Of a stretch of DNA of 57,721 nucleotides, positions 37,042 to 46,507 are shown in pieces. This DNA is from Desulfobulbaceae bacterium (GTDB lineage Bacteria; Desulfobacterota; Desulfobulbia; Desulfobulbales; Desulfobulbaceae), in assembly GCA_012744275.1 (NCBI GenBank), contig JAAYIE010000046.1, positions 1 through 57,721 of the forward strand, written 5' to 3'. The notes beneath the pieces are model-generated. The model was not told the origin of the DNA and searched no databases. It worked only from the letters and a program-made list of their open reading frames with translations. Numbering within the stretch: the stretch's first letter is position 1; the number at the start of each line of letters is the position of its first letter. A program made the translations under genes and the position numbers.

Positions 37042-37887
37042 ATGGACAGTTCCCTGTTATTCGGTTTTACCATGATCGCCTATATCTTGGCTTCGGCCAT
37101 ATATATTGGCGGTTTGCTCTTCAAAACGCCACGTTTGGGCCTAGCGGGAACCTGCCTCACCTGGGGCGGGGTTGCCATGCACAGTGTCGCCACCCTGCTG
37201 CGCTGGCAGGAATCCTACCAGATTGGTGCGGGGCATGCGCCGCTGACCAACATGTATGAATCGCTGGTCTTCTTTGCCCTGTGCATCGCCCTCACCCACC
37301 TTTTTCTCGAACACCGCTACAAAGTGCGGATGCTGGGAGCCTTTGTACTGCCGCTGGCTGCCCTTTCCATGGCCTACGCCTCTTTTTCACCACGCATAGA
37401 TGACAGTATCAAACCGCTCATTCCGGCCTTGCAGTCCAACTGGCTCATTGCCCATGTGGTTACCTGCTTTATCGGTTACGGGGCCTTTGCAGTCGGAGGC
37501 GCACTCGGCCTGGTGTATCTGCTGAAAAATTCGCGCACGCCCAAAGAAGAACAGGCTGCGCACAGCCTGCTTCCGGGGCTTGCCGCCATTGATGAACTCA
37601 TTTACAAAACCCTGATTTTCGGATTCCTCTGGCTCAGTGCCGGCATCATCACCGGGGCAATCTGGGCCAATGAAGCCTGGGGCACCTACTGGAGTTGGGA
37701 CCCGAAGGAAACCTGGTCCATCATTACCTGGTTTCTCTATGCTATAACCCTGCATGTGCGCTTCACCCGTGGCTGGAGCGGCACCCGCATTGCCTGGCTT
37801 TCACTGGTCGGTTTTGTGGCTGTACTTTTCACTTATTTTGGTGTGAACTTTTTCCTGTCAGGGCTGCACAGCTACGGCTCGAGCTGA
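37042..37887 (+). CDS. ccsB: Cytochrome c biogenesis protein CcsB/ResC (CcsA-type)
   Basis: 281 residues from the ATG at 37042, which is preceded by AAGGA; upstream in-frame starts lie within resB. Multiple hydrophobic helices are visible and the periplasmic WWD motif WGTYWSWDPKETW is intact, followed by TRGWSGTRIAW. It forms the heme channel and lyase with ResB. His residues on both sides of the WWD loop (HVVTCFIGYGAF and ITLHVRF) are candidate heme ligands. Confidence 0.94.
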   Translation: MDSSLLFGFTMIAYILASAIYIGGLLFKTPRLGLAGTCLTWGGVAMHSVATLLRWQESYQIGAGHAPLTNMYESLVFFALCIALTHLFLEHRYKVRMLGAFVLPLAALSMAYASFSPRIDDSIKPLIPALQSNWLIAHVVTCFIGYGAFAVGGALGLVYLLKNSRTPKEEQAAHSLLPGLAAIDELIYKTLIFGFLWLSAGIITGAIWANEAWGTYWSWDPKETWSIITWFLYAITLHVRFTRGWSGTRIAWLSLVGFVAVLFTYFGVNFFLSGLHSYGSS

Positions 37888-38069
37888 TGGATTCCCGAGC
37901 CGGCCAAAAATTTCAATTTACAGGTCAAGGATTTCAGTTGGCAGGGCCGGCCTGTCGGACATATCGAGATCCGCAACGTCTAGGTGTGGCACAGGGAGGG
38001 AAAGACTAACATTGAAATTTCACTGGTGCTTGGACCTCATTGCAGAATGAAGGCTGTGTATCCTGTAAT
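37888..38069 (+). pseudogene. Possible decayed frame continuing ccsB
   Basis: After the ccsB TGA the same frame stays open for 31 codons to a TAG at 37981. It then continues for about 36 more codons to the TAA inside the terminator hairpin. The translation is protein-like (LQVKDFSWQGRPVGHIEIRNV, stop, VWHREGKTNIEIS) with no start codon in front. It may be the broken tail of another gene, or chance. No family recognised. Confidence 0.2.
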
Positions 38070-38102
38070 AAAAAAACCGGTTCTTTAAGAACCGGTTTTT
38101 TT
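38070..38102. terminator. Strong bidirectional intrinsic terminator
   Basis: A near-perfect stem of AAAAAACCGGTTCT pairing with AGAACCGGTTTTTT, with a 3-base loop, gives a T run on both strands. It ends the ccsB-side transcripts from the left and the glyS-side operon from the right. Confidence 0.9.
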
Positions 38103-38235
38103 ATGCACAGAGATGTCTAACTCGCAAAAACTCATCAGATGCCGTATCTAAGACTTGATCCCCTTGGCACCATAACGTATATTCCCGTCATCATGACCAT
38201 TCTCACGCACAAGCTTCCCGAACGAACATACATGT

Positions 38236-40326
38236 TCAGTGCTCCTCCACACTAATGCGGGAGATGTCTGCCACCTCCAAAATCATGGCCATAAGAGCTG
38301 TGAGCATATTAAGCCGGTTCTGACGCTGCTGCGGGTCATCCGCCATCACCATAACCTGATCAAAAAACCGATCGACCGGCTCCTTAATCAGGAGCATGGT
38401 AACCAAAGCTTGCCGGTATTGAGCGGCCGCCAAAAACGGGCGGCTTTTTTGCTGTGACTCACCCAAGGCAGCAAAAAGGGCCTTCTCGGCATCCTCTGTA
38501 AACAGCTCCGGCCTGATCTCTGTTGCCCTGTTACTCTTGACAATGTTGCGAATACGCTTAAACGAGGCTGCCAGTATACGAAAATTTTCTTCTTTCTGCG
38601 CCTCGAGCAGAGCTTCGATGCGTAAAATGCAGTCACGAATATCATCAAAACGAGCAGCAGTAGCGGCATCAACCACATCTTGAGGCCGTCCTTCCGCGAT
38701 CTGCTCATTTTCAAAGCGCAGCCGGATAAAGGCCAACAAATCTTTGAGGCAGTGTTCATCTGCCCCACTCAGGTTACTATATTGCGCCAGCGCCGTCTGA
38801 GCCAATTCACGAAGCGATACCGTCAAGCCCTGACGGCGGATAATGTTGATCAGGCCAAGCGCCTGTCGCCGCAGGCCAAAGGCATCTTTGTTACCAGTGG
38901 GTTTTTCACCGATGGCAAAGCAACCAACCAGGGTATCCATGCGGTCGGCAAGCCCGATCAGGGCACCGGGCAAGGATGACGGCACAACCCCGCCAGCTCT
39001 CAAGGGCAGGTAATGCTCTTCAATTGCCAGGGCCACTGCTTCAGATTCACCATCACAACCAGCATAAACCCGGCCCATAATCCCCTGCAGGGATGGGAAC
39101 TCACCCACCATGCTGGTAAGCAAATCTGCCTTGGCAAGCTGGGCTGCCCGGCCTACGATTTCCTCCTGTCCTGGCGCCAGTTTTCTGGCCAGATACACCG
39201 CCAAGGCTGTGATGCGTTCCATCTTTTCCCGCATCGTACCGAGCTTCTGCTGAAAGACAATGCCGTCAAGCTCCGGGCTGCGTTCGGCAAGTGGCCTTTT
39301 GCGGTCTTCATTAAAAAAGAACAAGCCGTCTTCCAGACGGGCGCGCAACACCCGTTCATGCCCGCTGGCTGCAAGGGCCTGATCAACAATGTTGGTATTG
39401 TTCACAGCCACGAAATAGGGCAGCAGATCGCCATCTGCGTTCACAACAGGAAAATATTTTTGATGCTCTCGCATGGAGGTGACCAAGGCCTCGCTGGGCA
39501 ACTGCAGAAATTTTTCATCAAAACGACCGCAGATGGGATAAGGATGCTCAACCAGATTGGTGACCGTAGCTAAAAGTCCCTCGTGCAGCACAGCCTGCGC
39601 TCCGACAACCGGCACCTGCTGCTGTACAGCGCTGTTCACTGCAACCACAACCTGCTCTCGCCGCTGGACAGGGTCTACCACCACGAAACGGGCAGCAAGC
39701 CCCTGCAGGTAGGAATCCAGACCATCCACGGTAAAAGGTTCCGGTGCATGAAAACGATGACCGTGGCTGATATTGCCGCAGGGGATGTTTTCAATGGCGA
39801 GTGGCAGTACTTCGCCGTCATAAAGAGCCAAAAGCCACTGGATGGGCCGGGCAAAGACCAAATTGGTATTGGCCCAGCGCATTGATTTTGGGAACACGAT
39901 TTCCCTGACCAGAGATTCCAGCAATTCCGGCAGGAGGGCGCGCGTTTCCAGGCCTTTGATATCCTCGACTGCCATAAGGTAGTCGCCCTTGGCCGTGGTA
40001 ACCACTTGCAAATCCTCTGCCTTAAGGCCATGGGAGCGGGCAAATCCCGTCGCAGCCTTGCTCATGCGGCCATCTGTATCCACACCAGCGGCCTTGGAAG
40101 GACCGATATATTCCACCCGCCGATCTTGCTGCCGATCTTGCAGAGCCCGAACAGCCAAGGTCAGACGGCGAGGTGTGCCAAAGGTTTGCATACCTTCATA
40201 GGCAAGGCCTAACTCTTCCAGCTTTCGTGCCGCACGTGCGGCCATGCTCGCCAAAGCTGGTTCAATATAGCCTGCAGGGATTTCCTCGGCGCCGATTTCA
40301 AACAGCAGTTCGCGCATTGCGGTCAT
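38236..40326 (-). CDS. glyS: Glycine--tRNA ligase beta subunit
   Basis: 696 residues, typical length for the beta subunit of the heterotetrameric bacterial enzyme. It starts MTAMRELLFEIGAEEIPAGYI, with the ATG three codons in also usable. VFPKSMRW, NTNIVDQALAASGHERVLRARLEDGLFF and the C-terminal anticodon-binding-type helices (FFDQVMVMADDPQQRQNRL) are typical. The alpha subunit gene (glyQ) is not in the window. Last gene of the rpoZ operon. Confidence 0.97.
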   Translation of the reverse strand: MTAMRELLFEIGAEEIPAGYIEPALASMAARAARKLEELGLAYEGMQTFGTPRRLTLAVRALQDRQQDRRVEYIGPSKAAGVDTDGRMSKAATGFARSHGLKAEDLQVVTTAKGDYLMAVEDIKGLETRALLPELLESLVREIVFPKSMRWANTNLVFARPIQWLLALYDGEVLPLAIENIPCGNISHGHRFHAPEPFTVDGLDSYLQGLAARFVVVDPVQRREQVVVAVNSAVQQQVPVVGAQAVLHEGLLATVTNLVEHPYPICGRFDEKFLQLPSEALVTSMREHQKYFPVVNADGDLLPYFVAVNNTNIVDQALAASGHERVLRARLEDGLFFFNEDRKRPLAERSPELDGIVFQQKLGTMREKMERITALAVYLARKLAPGQEEIVGRAAQLAKADLLTSMVGEFPSLQGIMGRVYAGCDGESEAVALAIEEHYLPLRAGGVVPSSLPGALIGLADRMDTLVGCFAIGEKPTGNKDAFGLRRQALGLINIIRRQGLTVSLRELAQTALAQYSNLSGADEHCLKDLLAFIRLRFENEQIAEGRPQDVVDAATAARFDDIRDCILRIEALLEAQKEENFRILAASFKRIRNIVKSNRATEIRPELFTEDAEKALFAALGESQQKSRPFLAAAQYRQALVTMLLIKEPVDRFFDQVMVMADDPQQRQNRLNMLTALMAMILEVADISRISVEEH

Positions 40327-40341
40327 GACGACAATGAAGAA

Positions 40342-41103
40342 TCAGAGATTATGGGCCGCAGCCAGCCCAGAGAAAACGGATGAATCAGACAAAGGACCAT
40401 AGGGTGGCCGCTCATCGGGCCACTCACGAGCGGCAAAACCTGCATATCCATTTGCCGTATTTTTCACAAGCACTTTGTACCAGTCCACAACATTGGTTTT
40501 TTCAAGGGCCGCGCCTATGGTCGCACAGGCATTTTCCACCGTGGGTATTTGGTCGCCTGCAGTGGTCAGAGCCTCTTCCACCAAGGCGATTAAATCTTCA
40601 ATCCAGAGCAGGCGTCGCATCCGCACCGCCACCGTGGCTAAACCCCACATGGTGGGCGCGGGCTTTGCATCTGCACAAGATAACGCGGGTACGGGCACAT
40701 CGACTGCAACTACCAGATCCAGCTCGTCCGCCAGTGAACCGTACAATCTGCAGGTATAGCGGGCAAGCCGCATCTCGCCATTGCGGCTCAGGGTAAAGAA
40801 ATAAGGAAAACACATCTCAAGATGCGCAGCTTCGGCATCAAGCAGTTCTTTCATTTCCTCCATGATGCGCTGATAGGCGGCCAAGGTAAAACGGTCGTGG
40901 AAGCGATTGAGGATTTCCACAAAGCGGCTCATGTGCGTCCCCTTGAAATGATGCGGCAGGTTGACGTACATGTTGACAGTGGCAATAGTTTTTTGGGCGC
41001 GGTGCGCTTTGTCAAGCACGATGACCGGGTAGCTCACTCCCTTGACGCCCACCTTGCGGATATTGATGCGCCGGCTGTCAGGCAGATTTTGAATGTCTTT
41101 CAT
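40342..41103 (-). CDS. FolE2/MptA-family protein (DUF198), probably not a standard cyclohydrolase
   Basis: 253 residues. The first half is clearly FolE2: RKVGVKGVSYPVIVLD, ATVNMYVNLPHHFKGTHMSRFVEIL. In canonical FolE2 (GTP cyclohydrolase type IB) the region near residue 140 carries LCPCSKxIS and AHNQR, with metal-binding and catalytic Cys/His, and an NHSAYA-like His motif lies near the end. Here residues 137-155 read PVPALSCADAKPAPTMWGL, and the C-terminal His motif is NTANGYAGFA. One nearby Cys (Cys143) remains but out of register. No frameshift explains this; no frame restores the motif. Its role is unknown. It lies between the receiver gene and glyS. Confidence 0.8.
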   Translation of the reverse strand: MKDIQNLPDSRRINIRKVGVKGVSYPVIVLDKAHRAQKTIATVNMYVNLPHHFKGTHMSRFVEILNRFHDRFTLAAYQRIMEEMKELLDAEAAHLEMCFPYFFTLSRNGEMRLARYTCRLYGSLADELDLVVAVDVPVPALSCADAKPAPTMWGLATVAVRMRRLLWIEDLIALVEEALTTAGDQIPTVENACATIGAALEKTNVVDWYKVLVKNTANGYAGFAAREWPDERPPYGPLSDSSVFSGLAAAHNL

Positions 41104-41158
41104 AGGGGTGCCCGTATAACAAACGCAGCTGCTGGCCGATTTTCTAGCGCATTGGACG

Positions 41159-41515
41159 TCAGGTCAGCAGCTTGCGTACCGTGTCTTTCAACTCGTCCAT
41201 ATCATAGGATTTAACCACATAGGCATCCGAGGCCCAGGCACCAAGATCCTGCTTAAATTGCTGGTAGGCGGAGTTGAGCACAATCGGCAAATCCGGACAC
41301 TGTTCCTTCATGCGCCTGAGCACCTCTATGCCGTTGATGCCGGGCATATTGATATCCAGAATCACCAGATCTGGCGGGCTGGCACTGAAGGCGGCCAAGG
41401 CGGCCTCACCGTTGAAGGCTGTTTCCACCGTATAACCTTCATCGGTAAATTCTTCATTGTACAACAGCTGGATGGCGGGTTCGTCATCCACAATCAAAAT
41501 TCTTTTCTGTAACAT
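41159..41515 (-). CDS. Single-domain response regulator (receiver only)
   Basis: 118 residues, a CheY-like receiver with no output domain. The N-terminal ILIVDDEPAIQ acidic pair and the phospho-acceptor Asp in DLVILDINMPGINGIEVL are present. The conserved Lys lies in YVVKSYDMDELK. It would act through protein-protein contact. It is encoded 9 bases after galT, within a housekeeping operon, so its kinase is probably elsewhere. Confidence 0.93.
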   Translation of the reverse strand: MLQKRILIVDDEPAIQLLYNEEFTDEGYTVETAFNGEAALAAFSASPPDLVILDINMPGINGIEVLRRMKEQCPDLPIVLNSAYQQFKQDLGAWASDAYVVKSYDMDELKDTVRKLLT

Positions 41516-41524
41516 GCTCCCTCC

Positions 41525-42526
41525 TTATAGCTGTACTTCTTTCAGATATGAACAACTCAGCTCCGGCGGCATGGGGTTGATGTAAAAGCCTGTTCCCCAT
41601 TCAAAGCCGGCAATGGAAGTCAGCTTGGGTACGATCTCGAAGTGCCAGTGGTAATGCTCAAGGGGACCTGTGCGGAGTGGCTGGGTGTGCAGGAGAAAAT
41701 TATAGGGGATATCTTTTATGCAGCTGTCGAGCCGGCGCAAAGTTTCAGAAAAAATGCGGGAAAGCGAAGGCAGCCAAGAGTCGGGCATATCAATGTAGGA
41801 AGAACTGTGTTGCCGGGGCAGAATCCACAGCTCAAACGGAGACCTGGGCGCAAAGGGAGTCAGGGTAACAAAGTGCTCGTTCTGGCAGACCAGGCGGATA
41901 TCCTGCTGCAGTTCCTGCCGGATGATATCGCAGTAAATGCAGCGGTCCTTGTAGCAGAAATAGGAAAGACAACCCTCAAGTTCAGAGGTGATCATCCGCG
42001 GCAAAACCGGCAGGGCAATCAGCTGGGAGTGGGAGTGCTCCAGGGAAGCTCCGGCAGCACTGCCATAGTTTTTAAACACGACCACATAGTTGAAGCGAAT
42101 ATCCCTGGACAGGTCCCGAATCCTGTCCTGGAAAGCCATAAAGGTCAGTTGCAGGTCTTGCGGTGGCAGATGGGTGAAGCTGGCATCGTGATGAGGGGTA
42201 TCAATGATGACCTCATGCGCTCCAATGCCGTTCATGCGGTCGTAGAGACCTTCGGCTTCCTTATCCAGATTGCCTTCGATTACCAGTGCCGGGAACTTGT
42301 TCGGCACCACCCGCAGCGTCCAGCCGGGGGTGTTGGCCTGTCCGTTGTTGCGGCCATAGGCCAGCACCTCGGGCGGTGTGGTTTTTTCATTGCCTGGACA
42401 AAGCGGACAAAAGCCGCCCTTGCTCTTCGTGCTGACATCAACGTAAAAATCCGTAGGCCGCTTGCCCCGCTCCTGGGCAATGATGATCCAACGGCCAAGA
42501 ATAGGGTCTTTGCGCAGTTCAGGCAT
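41525..42526 (-). CDS. galT: Galactose-1-phosphate uridylyltransferase (GalT family)
   Basis: 333 residues, a HIT-superfamily nucleotidyltransferase. CPLCPGNEKTTPPEV and CIYCDII are zinc-binding cysteine pairs, and EHSHSQLIALP contains the HxHxQ catalytic motif with the nucleophilic His. The C-terminal EHYHWHFEIVPKL segment supports the fold. It moves UMP between UDP-glucose and galactose-1-phosphate, but relatives also act on other sugar phosphates or on ATP/ADP. Neighbours give no sugar context. Confidence 0.9.
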   Translation of the reverse strand: MPELRKDPILGRWIIIAQERGKRPTDFYVDVSTKSKGGFCPLCPGNEKTTPPEVLAYGRNNGQANTPGWTLRVVPNKFPALVIEGNLDKEAEGLYDRMNGIGAHEVIIDTPHHDASFTHLPPQDLQLTFMAFQDRIRDLSRDIRFNYVVVFKNYGSAAGASLEHSHSQLIALPVLPRMITSELEGCLSYFCYKDRCIYCDIIRQELQQDIRLVCQNEHFVTLTPFAPRSPFELWILPRQHSSSYIDMPDSWLPSLSRIFSETLRRLDSCIKDIPYNFLLHTQPLRTGPLEHYHWHFEIVPKLTSIAGFEWGTGFYINPMPPELSCSYLKEVQL

Positions 42527-42531
42527 AGCGC

Positions 42532-42894
42532 TCAGCGGCCCTGTTCTTTTTCACGCTTTTCCTGCTTGGTTTTACAGTCAATGCACAGTTCGGTCACCGG
42601 CCGTGCTTCCAGGCGCTGTAGCGAAATATCCTGGCCGCAATCTGAACAGGTGCCATAGGAACCATCACTGATCCGAGCTAGCGCCTCATCGATTTTTTCG
42701 CGGAGTTTGCGTTCCCGCTCACGGATACGCAACTCGAAACTCAGGTCAGACTCCATGCTGGCCCGATCATTGGGATCCGGAATATTGCCGGTCTGGGAAT
42801 TCAGCGTATCCAGCGTGCGCTCCACGTCGGCGTTGATCGACGCCTTCATATCTTCAAGCTGCTTCTTGAAGGTCTGCAATTCTTCACTTGTCAT
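42532..42894 (-). CDS. dksA: DksA/TraR-family zinc-finger transcription regulator
   Basis: 120 residues from the ATG at 42894, which is preceded by AGGAGG; a start at 42957 would extend deep into moaC. Two helices ([38 protein letters not shown]) and a C4 zinc finger (CSDCGQ...CIDCKTKQE) fit DksA-type proteins that enter the RNA polymerase secondary channel. It overlaps the moaC end by 11 bases. Whether it carries the DD motif of classical DksA is unclear: the coiled-coil tip reads NIPDPNDRASM. Confidence 0.87.
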   Translation of the reverse strand: MTSEELQTFKKQLEDMKASINADVERTLDTLNSQTGNIPDPNDRASMESDLSFELRIRERERKLREKIDEALARISDGSYGTCSDCGQDISLQRLEARPVTELCIDCKTKQEKREKEQGR

Positions 42895-43405
42895 GGCCTT
42901 CCTCCTCTTTGGCGGGATGCACGAACAATCCGCTTTTGCCGCCGCTTTTGCGGACAAGCCGGATATTGGAAATGGTCATGGCTTTATCCACAGCTTTACA
43001 CATATCATAAATGGTCAGAGCCGTAACTGCAACCGCTGTCAGTGCTTCCATTTCCACCCCGGTGCGGCCCGTGGTGCCGACCACTGCCCGGATAACGATC
43101 CTGTGTTCCTTTTCCTGCAGGGTAAAATCAACCCCTGCGTGGGTAATGGCCAGGGGATGGCACAAGGGAATAAGCTGATCCACCCGTTTTGCCGCCATGA
43201 TACCGGCGATACGGGCAACGCCCAGCACATCACCCTTACCCATGCTGCCTGCCTGCACCAGAGAAAAGGCCTGCGATGACATGGTAATCGATCCTTCGGC
43301 AACAGCTTCGCGCTGACTTTCAGCTTTTGTGCCCACCTGGACCATGTGGGCCTCACCACCTGCAGTGAAATGGGTAAAACGCGCTTCTTCAGCCATGGGC
43401 CGCAT
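42884..43405 (-). CDS. moaC: Cyclic pyranopterin monophosphate synthase MoaC
   Basis: 173 residues, an enzyme of molybdenum-cofactor synthesis that acts after the radical SAM protein MoaA. The signature [30 protein letters not shown] and the [21 protein letters not shown] segment are intact. The start may be 43405 or the ATG at 43396. It overlaps the dnaJ end. It supports molybdopterin enzymes such as the formate dehydrogenase in this window. Confidence 0.96.
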   Translation of the reverse strand: MRPMAEEARFTHFTAGGEAHMVQVGTKAESQREAVAEGSITMSSQAFSLVQAGSMGKGDVLGVARIAGIMAAKRVDQLIPLCHPLAITHAGVDFTLQEKEHRIVIRAVVGTTGRTGVEMEALTAVAVTALTIYDMCKAVDKAMTISNIRLVRKSGGKSGLFVHPAKEEEGHDK

Positions 43406-44549
43406 GTTCCTTGCCGCTTCTGCCTTTTTTCTTCTGCTTACCTAGATGCCCCTGGAAGAGGCGACTGAAAAAACCGCCATCCTCTTGCTCTTGGCTCAGT
43501 TCGGCAAAGCGTTGCAGCAGTTCCTTCTGTTCCTTGCTCAGGCGGGTAGGGGTCTGCACCTGTACCTCTACAATCATATCGCCACGATGGCCTCCACGCA
43601 GACTGACCACACCTTGGCCACGCATGGTAAAATGGTCGCCTGACTGCACTCCTGCAGGAATATCCAGCCTGCTATTGCCATGAATAGTGGGGACATCGAG
43701 GCTGCAACCAAGGGCAGCAGAGGCCATAGCCAGCGGCAGTCTCAAAAAAATAGTCTGATCTTCGCGTTGAAAATACTCGTGCGGCTCCACATGCAACACC
43801 ACATACAGATCACCTGAGGGCCCACCCCGACGACCACCTTCGCCCTCGCCGGAAAGCCGCATGCGCGAACCGTTGTCCACCCCAGCAGGGATGTGGATAT
43901 TCATCTTTTTTTCCTTGCGCACCAAACCTTCGCCACCGCAGTCCTGACAGGGTTCAGTGATCACCTGGCCGGCTCCACTGCAGTGTGGGCAGGGTGTGCT
44001 CACCTGAAAAAAGCCCTGTGAGCGCAGGATCTGGCCTCGGCCATGACAGGTCGGGCATGTCTGCGGCTTATGGCCTGGACGGGAACCCGAACCTTCGCAG
44101 GTCCAGCAGGTTTCACGTTTGCTGATTTCCACTTCTTTATCCACGCCATGCACCGCATCCATGAAGGAGATGCGTAAATCATAGCGCAAATCTGAGCCCT
44201 GCACCGGTGCGTTGGGATCCTGACGGCGGCTGCGACCGCCGCCAAAGCCAAAGATATCGCCAAACATCTCATTGATGTGCGAAAAGATATCCTCGCTGCT
44301 CCCGGGCCCGCGGTAACCACTACTGCGCAGACCGTCCTTGCCGTAGACATCGTAGATGCGGCGCTTCTGCGGATCGCTCAGTACCTCATAGGCCTCGGCA
44401 GCTTCCTTGAAGCGCATCTCCGCCTCGGCATCCCCCGGATTACGATCCGGATGGTACTTCATTGCCTTTTTGCGATAGGCCTTTTTTATGGCTTCACCCG
44501 AGGCGTTTTTCTCCACCGCCAGGATATCGTAATAGCTCTCGCTCATCAC
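43389..44549 (-). CDS. dnaJ: Chaperone protein DnaJ
   Basis: 386 residues. J domain with HPD (YHPDRNPGD), a Gly/Phe-rich linker, and four CxxCxGxG repeats of the zinc finger ([32 protein letters not shown]). The substrate-binding C-terminal domains follow. It is the Hsp40 partner of DnaK; no dnaK or grpE is nearby. It overlaps the rpoZ stop by four bases and the moaC start at its end. Confidence 0.97.
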   Translation of the reverse strand: MMSESYYDILAVEKNASGEAIKKAYRKKAMKYHPDRNPGDAEAEMRFKEAAEAYEVLSDPQKRRIYDVYGKDGLRSSGYRGPGSSEDIFSHINEMFGDIFGFGGGRSRRQDPNAPVQGSDLRYDLRISFMDAVHGVDKEVEISKRETCWTCEGSGSRPGHKPQTCPTCHGRGQILRSQGFFQVSTPCPHCSGAGQVITEPCQDCGGEGLVRKEKKMNIHIPAGVDNGSRMRLSGEGEGGRRGGPSGDLYVVLHVEPHEYFQREDQTIFLRLPLAMASAALGCSLDVPTIHGNSRLDIPAGVQSGDHFTMRGQGVVSLRGGHRGDMIVEVQVQTPTRLSKEQKELLQRFAELSQEQEDGGFFSRLFQGHLGKQKKKGRSGKEHAAHG

Positions 44550-44830
44550 ACTTCAGTCGTTGATGCGGACGGGGTCGCGGTTGCTTCTCCAGCCGTCTCG
44601 TTTTTCTTTTCTTTTTTGTGTTTTGTGCCCAGCTCATGAATATTTTCCAGGGATACTTTCCCGGCTGCAACCTCGCGCAGGGTCATCACCACTTCCTTGT
44701 TCTTACCCTCTACCAAAAAGGGTTCACCCTTGCGATGCTGGCGGATGCGCTCCACCACCAGATGGATCAAAGCAAAACGGTTACCGCCTTCAACGCGGTG
44801 CAAGCAATCTTCTACGGTTATACGTGCCAT
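44546..44830 (-). CDS. rpoZ: DNA-directed RNA polymerase subunit omega
   Basis: 94 residues with the RpoZ start [10 protein letters not shown], then [19 protein letters not shown] and [11 protein letters not shown]. The C-terminal 30 residues are Lys/Thr/Ala rich, as is common. It helps assemble RNA polymerase and forms part of the ppGpp site. First gene of the operon running to glyS. Upstream lies a terminator that separates it from purA. Confidence 0.94.
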   Translation of the reverse strand: MARITVEDCLHRVEGGNRFALIHLVVERIRQHRKGEPFLVEGKNKEVVMTLREVAAGKVSLENIHELGTKHKKEKKNETAGEATATPSASTTEV

Positions 44831-44839
44831 TCACTTTCT

Positions 44840-44876
44840 CCCAGAAGAAAAATCCTGGAGAGTGGTCTCCAGGATT
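44840..44876 (-). terminator. Intrinsic terminator after purA
   Basis: A perfect 10-bp stem (44852-44861 with 44866-44875) with a 4-base loop. It is followed on the minus strand by TTTTTCTTCT. It ends the purA transcript just upstream of rpoZ, so rpoZ must have its own promoter or rely on read-through. Confidence 0.85.
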
Positions 44877-44994
44877 CCTCCCCCAACTATTTGATACAGC
44901 ATCAAGTTGCAACGCGAGCAGAGATGTGCTTGCGTCGCGACTTTGTGAATAATCACTGTCTTGTTAATTGGCAAGGCAGGGAAACTCGCCAGAC

Positions 44995-46302
44995 TTACAC
45001 CCCTTCAAAGGGATTGCGCAGCAACATGGTAGCCTCACGCTCCGGGCCAACGGATACAATGACTGGCGCCACTCCACTTAAATCTTCCAAGCGCTGCAGG
45101 TAATCACGGGTGCTCTGGGGCAAATCGTCATAGGCGCGGATGGCTGAGATATCTTCTTCCCAGCCCTGCGCAGTCTCGTATACTGGCTGAACAAGGGCTG
45201 CCTGGCGGATATTCTCCGGCATGCGGTCAAAACGCTGGTCTTCCACCTGATAGTGGGTGGCCAACTGCAGGTTTTTTAAGCCTGAGAGCACATCAAGCTT
45301 GGTAACAGCCAAACCAGTCAGGCCATTGAGTCGCACTGCATCCCTGGCCACAACCGAATCAAACCAACCGCAACGGCGGCGGCGACCGGTGGTTGCCCCG
45401 AATTCATGCCCCTTGTTCTGGAGGTGGTCGCCAATAGCGTCACCTTCTAGCAACTCCGTGGGGAAGGGACCACCACCTACCCTGGTTGTATATGCCTTTA
45501 TGATACCAATTACAGCGTCAATATGGACTGGGCCGAAACCGCTTCCTGTACAGGCATTGCCAGCAATGGTATTCGATGAGGTAACAAAGGGATAGGTGCC
45601 ATGGTCCACATCCAGCTGGGTTCCCTGCGCTCCTTCAAAAAGGATATGCTTGCCCTCCTTTCTGGCCTGGTCGAGTACAACGGATACGTTGCCAATATAG
45701 GGCGCAAGCCGCTCGGCCAGCACTTCAAACTCTGCGGCAATGGCACCAGCGTCAATGGCGGGCTGCTGATATAGACGGGTGAGGAGAAAGTTTTTCTCCT
45801 CAATCGATACGGCCAGCTTTTCGCGGAACAGGGCCATATCAAGCAGATCACCCATTTTCAAGCCAACGCGGCCAACTTTATCCATGTAACAGGGGCCGAT
45901 ACCCCGGCCGGTAGTGCCGATTTTCTTACTGGTGGAGAGAACGCCTTCCCTGGCTTGATCAAGCAGGCGATGATACGGCATAATCAGGTGAGCGTTGCTA
46001 CTGATTAACAGCCGTTTCGGGCTCACCTGCAGGCCCTTTGCTGCCAAGTCATCCATTTCGCGGATGAGCACTTCGGCATCGACAATTACTCCGTTGCCAA
46101 TGGCGCAAACCTTGTCTTCGTAGAGAATGCCGGAAGGAATGATGTGAAAAATGTACTGTTTTCCCTCCACCACCAGGGTATGACCGGCATTATTTCCGCC
46201 CTGGAAGCGCACCACATAATCGGCATAGCGGGTCAGGAGATCGACCACCTTCCCTTTACCCTCGTCTCCCCACTGTGCCCCGACAACAACGACGCTGGCC
46301 AT
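44995..46302 (-). CDS. purA: Adenylosuccinate synthetase
   Basis: 435 residues from the ATG at 46302, preceded by GGAGG; a start at 46320 would add six residues without support. GAQWGDEGKGKVVD is the GTP-binding loop, and NNAGHT, GRGIGPCYMDKVGR and the C-terminal NKxD-like TKLDVL motif fit the family. It makes adenylosuccinate from IMP and aspartate. It is isolated by a terminator downstream. Confidence 0.97.
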   Translation of the reverse strand: MASVVVVGAQWGDEGKGKVVDLLTRYADYVVRFQGGNNAGHTLVVEGKQYIFHIIPSGILYEDKVCAIGNGVIVDAEVLIREMDDLAAKGLQVSPKRLLISSNAHLIMPYHRLLDQAREGVLSTSKKIGTTGRGIGPCYMDKVGRVGLKMGDLLDMALFREKLAVSIEEKNFLLTRLYQQPAIDAGAIAAEFEVLAERLAPYIGNVSVVLDQARKEGKHILFEGAQGTQLDVDHGTYPFVTSSNTIAGNACTGSGFGPVHIDAVIGIIKAYTTRVGGGPFPTELLEGDAIGDHLQNKGHEFGATTGRRRRCGWFDSVVARDAVRLNGLTGLAVTKLDVLSGLKNLQLATHYQVEDQRFDRMPENIRQAALVQPVYETAQGWEEDISAIRAYDDLPQSTRDYLQRLEDLSGVAPVIVSVGPEREATMLLRNPFEGV

Positions 46303-46448
46303 GTATCCTCCGTGAAACACGAAAACAGCCCGCGCATATAGATGCCGGGCCTTTATTCAAAAAGATATTAAGTCTAACAGAATATACAAAAAAGTTAAAG
46401 GACGATTTAGCGATGCTGCATTCTACACAGCCGGTTACCGACAATGCA

Positions 46449-46481
46449 ACAGGCTCCGCCACAAGGTGCAGCAGAGCCTGT
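46449..46481. terminator. Hairpin downstream of nrfA
   Basis: ACAGGCTC at 46449-46456 pairs with GAGCCTGT at 46474-46481. It lies just after the nrfA stop, between nrfA and the purA promoter region. No T run follows on the minus strand, so it is at best a weak terminator. Confidence 0.35.
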
Positions 46482-46507
46482 ATGTACTTACGCTAGAACC
46501 TGACTTT

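Noticed and set aside
37888-38069. Pyrrolysine or other recoding at the TAG after ccsB
   Set aside because: No start codon leads the frame, a TGA also blocks it, and the family is unknown. A decayed tail is simpler.
41642-42658. + strand frame of 338 codons opposite galT and dksA
   Set aside because: Antisense to conserved HxHxQ and zinc-finger proteins; no independent evidence.
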